The notes below the pieces were generated by a model. The model searched no databases, was not told the origin of the DNA, and saw nothing but the letters and a program-made list of their open reading frames with translations. Position numbers and translations under genes: made by a program. From contig NZ_CP047146.1 of NCBI RefSeq assembly GCF_009834125.1, positions 8,216,501 through 8,280,500 of the forward strand: a DNA stretch of 64,000 nt, in the 5' to 3' direction. Below are positions 60,812-64,000 of this stretch, piece after piece. The stretch is from Streptomyces sp. GS7 (GTDB taxonomy: Bacteria > Actinomycetota > Actinomycetes > Streptomycetales > Streptomycetaceae). The stretch's first letter is position 1; the number at the start of each line of letters is the position of its first letter.

Positions 60812-61675
60812 ATGATCACCACCCGCACCACGAAACTGGCGGCCCTACTCGCCGTGACCGCCCTCACCGCCGCCGCCTGCGGCTCCTCCGAACCGCCCTC
60901 CCTCTTCGCCTCCGGAAAGGTCTCGGTCGGCGCGAAGAACGACCAGCCGGGCACCGGAGTCGTCCACAACTACAAATTCTCCGGATTCGACATCACCGTC
61001 GCCCAGCAGATCCTCAAATCCGTGGGCGCCGAACCGGACTTCGGCATCGTGCCGTCGGAGGACCGCGCCGCGGTACTCGCCGACAAAAAGAAGGACCTGG
61101 TCATCGCCACCTTCTCGATCACCGTCGACCGCATGAAGGAACTGGACTTCGCCGGACCGTACGCCTCCACCTACCAGGGCCTCATGGTCCGCAAGAACGA
61201 CAACCGCATCCGCAAGCCGTCCGACCTCGCCGGAAAACGCGTCTGCACCTGGCCCGGCACCACCTCCGCCACCACCCTCAAGGGCCCGGACGGCAACCAC
61301 ATCGCGGTCTACGAAGCCCCCGACGCCTCCAGCTGCATCACCGACCTCAAGACGAAAAAGGTGGCCGACGCGGTCTCCACGGACCAGATGATCCTCTACG
61401 GATTCACCCAGGAAAACCCGGACCTCAAGGTCGTCCCCGATATCACCTTCGGCTCCGCGAACCATTACGGCATCGCCATGGCCAAGGGCCACCGCAACGA
61501 CTGCCTCAAACTCCGCGACGCACTGCGCGAATACGTCACCAACAACGACTGGAGCCACGACTTCACCACGTCCCTCCCCTCCATCCCCGCCGCCGACCCC
61601 ACCTGGGAAACCGACTTCAAACCCCGCGTGGAAACCATCGACTCCCTCTCCTGCCGCGACACCCCCCGCACCTGA
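60812..61675 (+). CDS. solute-binding lipoprotein (SBP_bac_3 type)
   Basis: 287 residues from ATG 60812. The signal peptide ends LTAAACGSS with a lipobox. The mature protein is a family-3 binding protein: FSGFDITVAQQILKSVGAEPDFGIVPSEDRAAVLADKKKDLVIATFSITVDRMKELDFAGPY. No amino-acid ABC permease or ATPase is present nearby, so it may work with the preceding membrane protein as a sensor instead of a transporter component. It lies 50 bases after that gene. Confidence 0.87.
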   Translation: MITTRTTKLAALLAVTALTAAACGSSEPPSLFASGKVSVGAKNDQPGTGVVHNYKFSGFDITVAQQILKSVGAEPDFGIVPSEDRAAVLADKKKDLVIATFSITVDRMKELDFAGPYASTYQGLMVRKNDNRIRKPSDLAGKRVCTWPGTTSATTLKGPDGNHIAVYEAPDASSCITDLKTKKVADAVSTDQMILYGFTQENPDLKVVPDITFGSANHYGIAMAKGHRNDCLKLRDALREYVTNNDWSHDFTTSLPSIPAADPTWETDFKPRVETIDSLSCRDTPRT

Positions 61676-61686
61676 ACCGGGGCACA

Positions 61687-62337
61687 ATGGCGCCCATGAC
61701 CACCCTGGCCAGCCGCTGGGCCACCACCGTGGCCAACGCCCGCGCTCCCCAGGCGGGCCCCGACCCCGCCCCGTACGCGACGAACCTCCTCGCCCGATGG
61801 GACGAGCCCCAGCGCCACTACCACACCACCGACCACCTCGCCGCGGTCCTCGACCGCATCGACGAACTCGCCGACCACGCCGAGGACTTGCCGGCCGTCC
61901 AGCTCGCGGCGTGGTTCCACGACGCCGTCTACCGCCCCGACCGCTCGGAGAACGAGGAGCGCAGCGCCGCCCTCGCCGAACGCGCCCTCCCCGAACTCGG
62001 TATCGGCGCCCCCCGCACCGCCGAGGTCGCCCGCCTCGTACGCCTCACCGTCACCCACGACCCGGCCGACGGTGACCGCAACGGCGAAGTCCTCTGCGAC
62101 GCCGACCTCGCCGTACTGGCCGGCTCCCCCGACCGCTACGCCGCCTACGCCGCCGCCGTCCGCGCCGAGTACGCCTTCGTCCCCGAACCCGCCTTCCGGA
62201 CCGGCCGCGCCGCCGTCCTCCGCCAACTCCTCGCCCTCCCCCGCCTGTTCACGACGCCCCACGGCCAGGACCACTGGGAGCAGCCGGCCCGCCACAACCT
62301 CACCACCGAACTCTCCCTCCTGACCACCGGCACCTGA
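61687..62337 (+). CDS. HD-domain metal-dependent hydrolase-like protein
   Basis: 216 residues from ATG 61687 (ATG 61696 possible; neither has a clear ribosome binding site). It shows RWDEPQRHYHTTDHLAAVLDRIDELAD and QLAAWFHDAVYRPDRSENEERSA, the HD pair and flanking histidines of a small phosphohydrolase family, then VTHDPADGDRNGEVLCDADLAVLAG with the last Asp. Substrate not known. It begins 12 bases after the lipoprotein stop. Confidence 0.85.
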   Translation: MAPMTTLASRWATTVANARAPQAGPDPAPYATNLLARWDEPQRHYHTTDHLAAVLDRIDELADHAEDLPAVQLAAWFHDAVYRPDRSENEERSAALAERALPELGIGAPRTAEVARLVRLTVTHDPADGDRNGEVLCDADLAVLAGSPDRYAAYAAAVRAEYAFVPEPAFRTGRAAVLRQLLALPRLFTTPHGQDHWEQPARHNLTTELSLLTTGT

Positions 62338-62434
62338 GCCCCGGGAGCGCCCTCCCCCGAACCCCTCGGGAGAGATTTCCGGAAGCCTCCGGGAATCGGG
62401 AATGTAAGCCGCCCAAACGTGGTTAGTACCTGAC

Positions 62435-63718
62435 ATGCCAGCACCAGCCGACCGCTCCCGCCTGCCCATATCCGTCTACGTCCTGGGGCTCTCGGTCTTC
62501 GCCCTGGGCACGTCCGAGTTCATGCTCTCCGGCATCCTCCAGCCCCTCGCCCGGGACCTGCAGGTCTCCATCCCGCAAGCCGGACTGCTGGTCTCCGCCT
62601 TCGCCATCGGCATGGTGGTCGGCGCCCCCGTACTCGCCGCGGCGACCCTCCGCCTCCCCCGCCGCACCACCCTCATCGCCCTGCTCGCCGTCTTCGGGCT
62701 GGGCCAGGCGGCAGGCGCCCTGGCCCCGTCCTACGCCGTCCTCTTCGCCTCCCGCGTCATCAGCGCACTGGCCTGCGCGGGCTTCTGGGCAGTCGGCGCG
62801 GCGGTGGCGGTATCGCTCGTACCGGTCACCGCGCGCGCCCGCGCCATGGCCGTCATGGTCGGCGGCCTGAGCATCGCCAACATCGCCGGTGTCCCCGCCG
62901 GCGCCCTGCTCGGCCAGCACGCCGGCTGGCGCTCCGCCTTCTGGGCGGTGGCCGCCCTCTCCGTGGTCGGCCTCGTCGGCGTCATCGCCCTCGTCCCGTA
63001 CACGGCGGTCCCGACCGGCGAGGACCGCCCGCAGCTCCGCCGCGAGCTGAGCATCTACAAGGACAAGCAGGTCTGGCTGGCGCTGATCGCCACGGCCATG
63101 AACGGCGCCGCGGTCTTCGCCCTCTTCTCGTACCTCTCCCCGCTCCTCACCGAAACCGCCGGCCTCGCCGAGAGCTGGGTCCCGACGGTGCTCGCGCTCT
63201 TCGGCGTCGGCGCGCTGATCGGTACGTTCATCGGCGGGCGCATCGCCGATGCCCACCTCTTCGGCACGCTCTTCGCCGGAATCTCGGCCTCCACCGCCGT
63301 ACTGGCCCTCCTCGCGCTGACCGCGCACAGCCCGGTCGCCGCCGTGGGCCTCTCCCTCATGCTCGGCGTCACCGCGTTCACCACCGCACCGGCCCTCAAC
63401 GCCCGGATGTTCAACGTCGCGAACGCCGCACCGACCCTCGCCGGCGCCACCACCACCGCCGCCTTCAACGTCGGCAACACCCTCGGCCCCTGGCTGGGCG
63501 GCCTGGCCATCAGCGCGGGCTGGGGCTACCCGTCCGTCGCCTGGACCGGCGCGGCCCTGGCAGCCGTAGCCGTCGCCACCACGGCCGTCGCCTTCCGCCT
63601 CCACCGCGCGACCGCCCAGTCCCGGCTGATCGCTTCCTCCTCCCCCTCCCCCTCCCCCACCCCGTCCCCCACACCCGCACCCACCACCCCCACCCCGCAG
63701 ACCGCCAACCGGTACTGA
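62435..63718 (+). CDS. MFS drug exporter (Cmx/CmrA chloramphenicol-type)
   Basis: 427 residues. Twelve helices with VYVLGLSVFALGTSEFMLSGILQPLARDL at the start, SFAIG-type segment SAFAIGMVVGAPVLAA and the antiporter motif region IANIAGVPAGALLGQHAGWRSAFW, all close to chloramphenicol exporters of actinobacteria. The C-terminus ends in a (SP)n/(PT)n tail of about 30 residues, an unusual low-complexity extension. Real substrate unknown. Confidence 0.88.
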   Translation: MPAPADRSRLPISVYVLGLSVFALGTSEFMLSGILQPLARDLQVSIPQAGLLVSAFAIGMVVGAPVLAAATLRLPRRTTLIALLAVFGLGQAAGALAPSYAVLFASRVISALACAGFWAVGAAVAVSLVPVTARARAMAVMVGGLSIANIAGVPAGALLGQHAGWRSAFWAVAALSVVGLVGVIALVPYTAVPTGEDRPQLRRELSIYKDKQVWLALIATAMNGAAVFALFSYLSPLLTETAGLAESWVPTVLALFGVGALIGTFIGGRIADAHLFGTLFAGISASTAVLALLALTAHSPVAAVGLSLMLGVTAFTTAPALNARMFNVANAAPTLAGATTTAAFNVGNTLGPWLGGLAISAGWGYPSVAWTGAALAAVAVATTAVAFRLHRATAQSRLIASSSPSPSPTPSPTPAPTTPTPQTANRY

Positions 63719-63797
63719 CGCACCCCCTCGGCGCATCCCCCTTAGCGCGCTCCCCCGCGCACACTCCCCTCGGCGCCCTGCGTTGCGTGGCAGCCCG

Positions 63798-64000
63798 CTA
63801 CGCTCCAGGGCGACCCTTGGGACGTCGCAGCCCCGCTTCCGTCAGTCGGCGGACCAGTTCCTTGGACCCGACCTCCACGGCTCCCGCCCGCACCGCGTCC
63901 CCATAGCGCTCTGCCGGCAGGTCGTAGTGGTCGCGCTCGAACGCCCGCGGCGGCGCGCCGATTTCAGCCGCGAAGCGATGCAGCTCGTCGAACGAGCGAT
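63798..64000 (-). CDS. DUF4031 protein, 5' end outside window
   Basis: The minus-strand frame open from the window edge to a TAG at 63798 reads RSFDELHRFAAEIGAPPRAFERDHYDLPAERYGDAVRAGAVEVGSKELVRRLTEAGLRRPKG, the C-terminal part of the DUF4031 family of small actinobacterial proteins. The start is beyond the window. Function unknown. Confidence 0.8.
   Translation of the reverse strand, partial: RSFDELHRFAAEIGAPPRAFERDHYDLPAERYGDAVRAGAVEVGSKELVRRLTEAGLRRPKGRPGA

Overview
The window is high-GC actinobacterial DNA from a Streptomyces-type chromosome. The evidence is strong G/C bias at third codon positions, many GTG starts, a DUF397 gene beside an XRE/DUF5753 remnant, a mycothiol-enzyme-related protein, the futalosine menaquinone genes mqnB and mqnD, and an XPB helicase with its helicase-associated partner. 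Most of the window is core chromosome. One stretch of about 9 kb (42.7 to 51.8 kb) is a decayed integrated element.

Layout. 0-3 kb: end of a TIGR03084-type gene, DUF397, a collapsed XRE/DUF5753 gene, two small coupled genes and a papain/C39-fold-like protein. 3-8.5 kb: EamA exporter divergent from a LysR regulator, and a YdiJ-like FAD/Fe-S dehydrogenase. 8.5-11.2 kb: FAD oxidoreductase divergent from a WYL regulator, with paired direct repeats between them. 11.2-17.9 kb: serC, small enzymes (F420/PPOX-like, SGNH hydrolase, aldo/keto reductase, ThpR) and a MarR-MFS pair. 17.9-22.8 kb: purine permease, DUF2530, a CtpE-like P-type ATPase, and an orphan peptide precursor with a double-glycine-type leader and a (HHG)n core. 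23-33 kb: sacsin-type ATPase, a long inverted repeat, DUF3027, MFS, DUF2771 lipoprotein, mqnB-mqnD, cold-shock protein and HAD phosphatase. 33.6-38 kb: a four-gene ferric-siderophore ABC importer behind a probable iron box. 38-42.2 kb: HAAS-like membrane protein and the helicase-associated/WYL protein.

42.7-51.8 kb: a prophage- or satellite-like element sits inside the 5' end of the XPB gene. The old XPB start remains at 42691 and reads only 22 codons. The rest of XPB resumes at 51762 behind a new ribosome binding site and GTG that belong to the element. The two junctions share ATCGTCCA. Rejoining the element's ends gives an attP with symmetric GTATGTG-N7-CTTG arms, as expected for the large serine integrase encoded next to it. 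The element keeps an XRE/DUF6879 regulatory operon, an HK97-type capsid gene with a scaffold-like partner, and the integrase. It also carries a truncated small-terminase-like gene, a frameshifted HNH gene, an aberrant tRNA-Asn and other debris.

51.8-64 kb: XPB, a GT87 mannosyltransferase-like membrane protein, a HelD-type ATPase, a CutC-family protein, and a three-gene set (59.5-61.7 kb) in which two adjacent proteins share a short motif of the kind seen in bacterial amyloid signalling. These are followed by an HD-domain protein, a chloramphenicol-type MFS exporter and the end of a DUF4031 gene.

The three items most worth following are the XPB-targeting element whose attachment site supplies the gene with a new start, the His-rich orphan peptide beside a cation ATPase, and the motif-sharing three-gene set. 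All identifications come from reading the sequence and family recollection; no database search was run.
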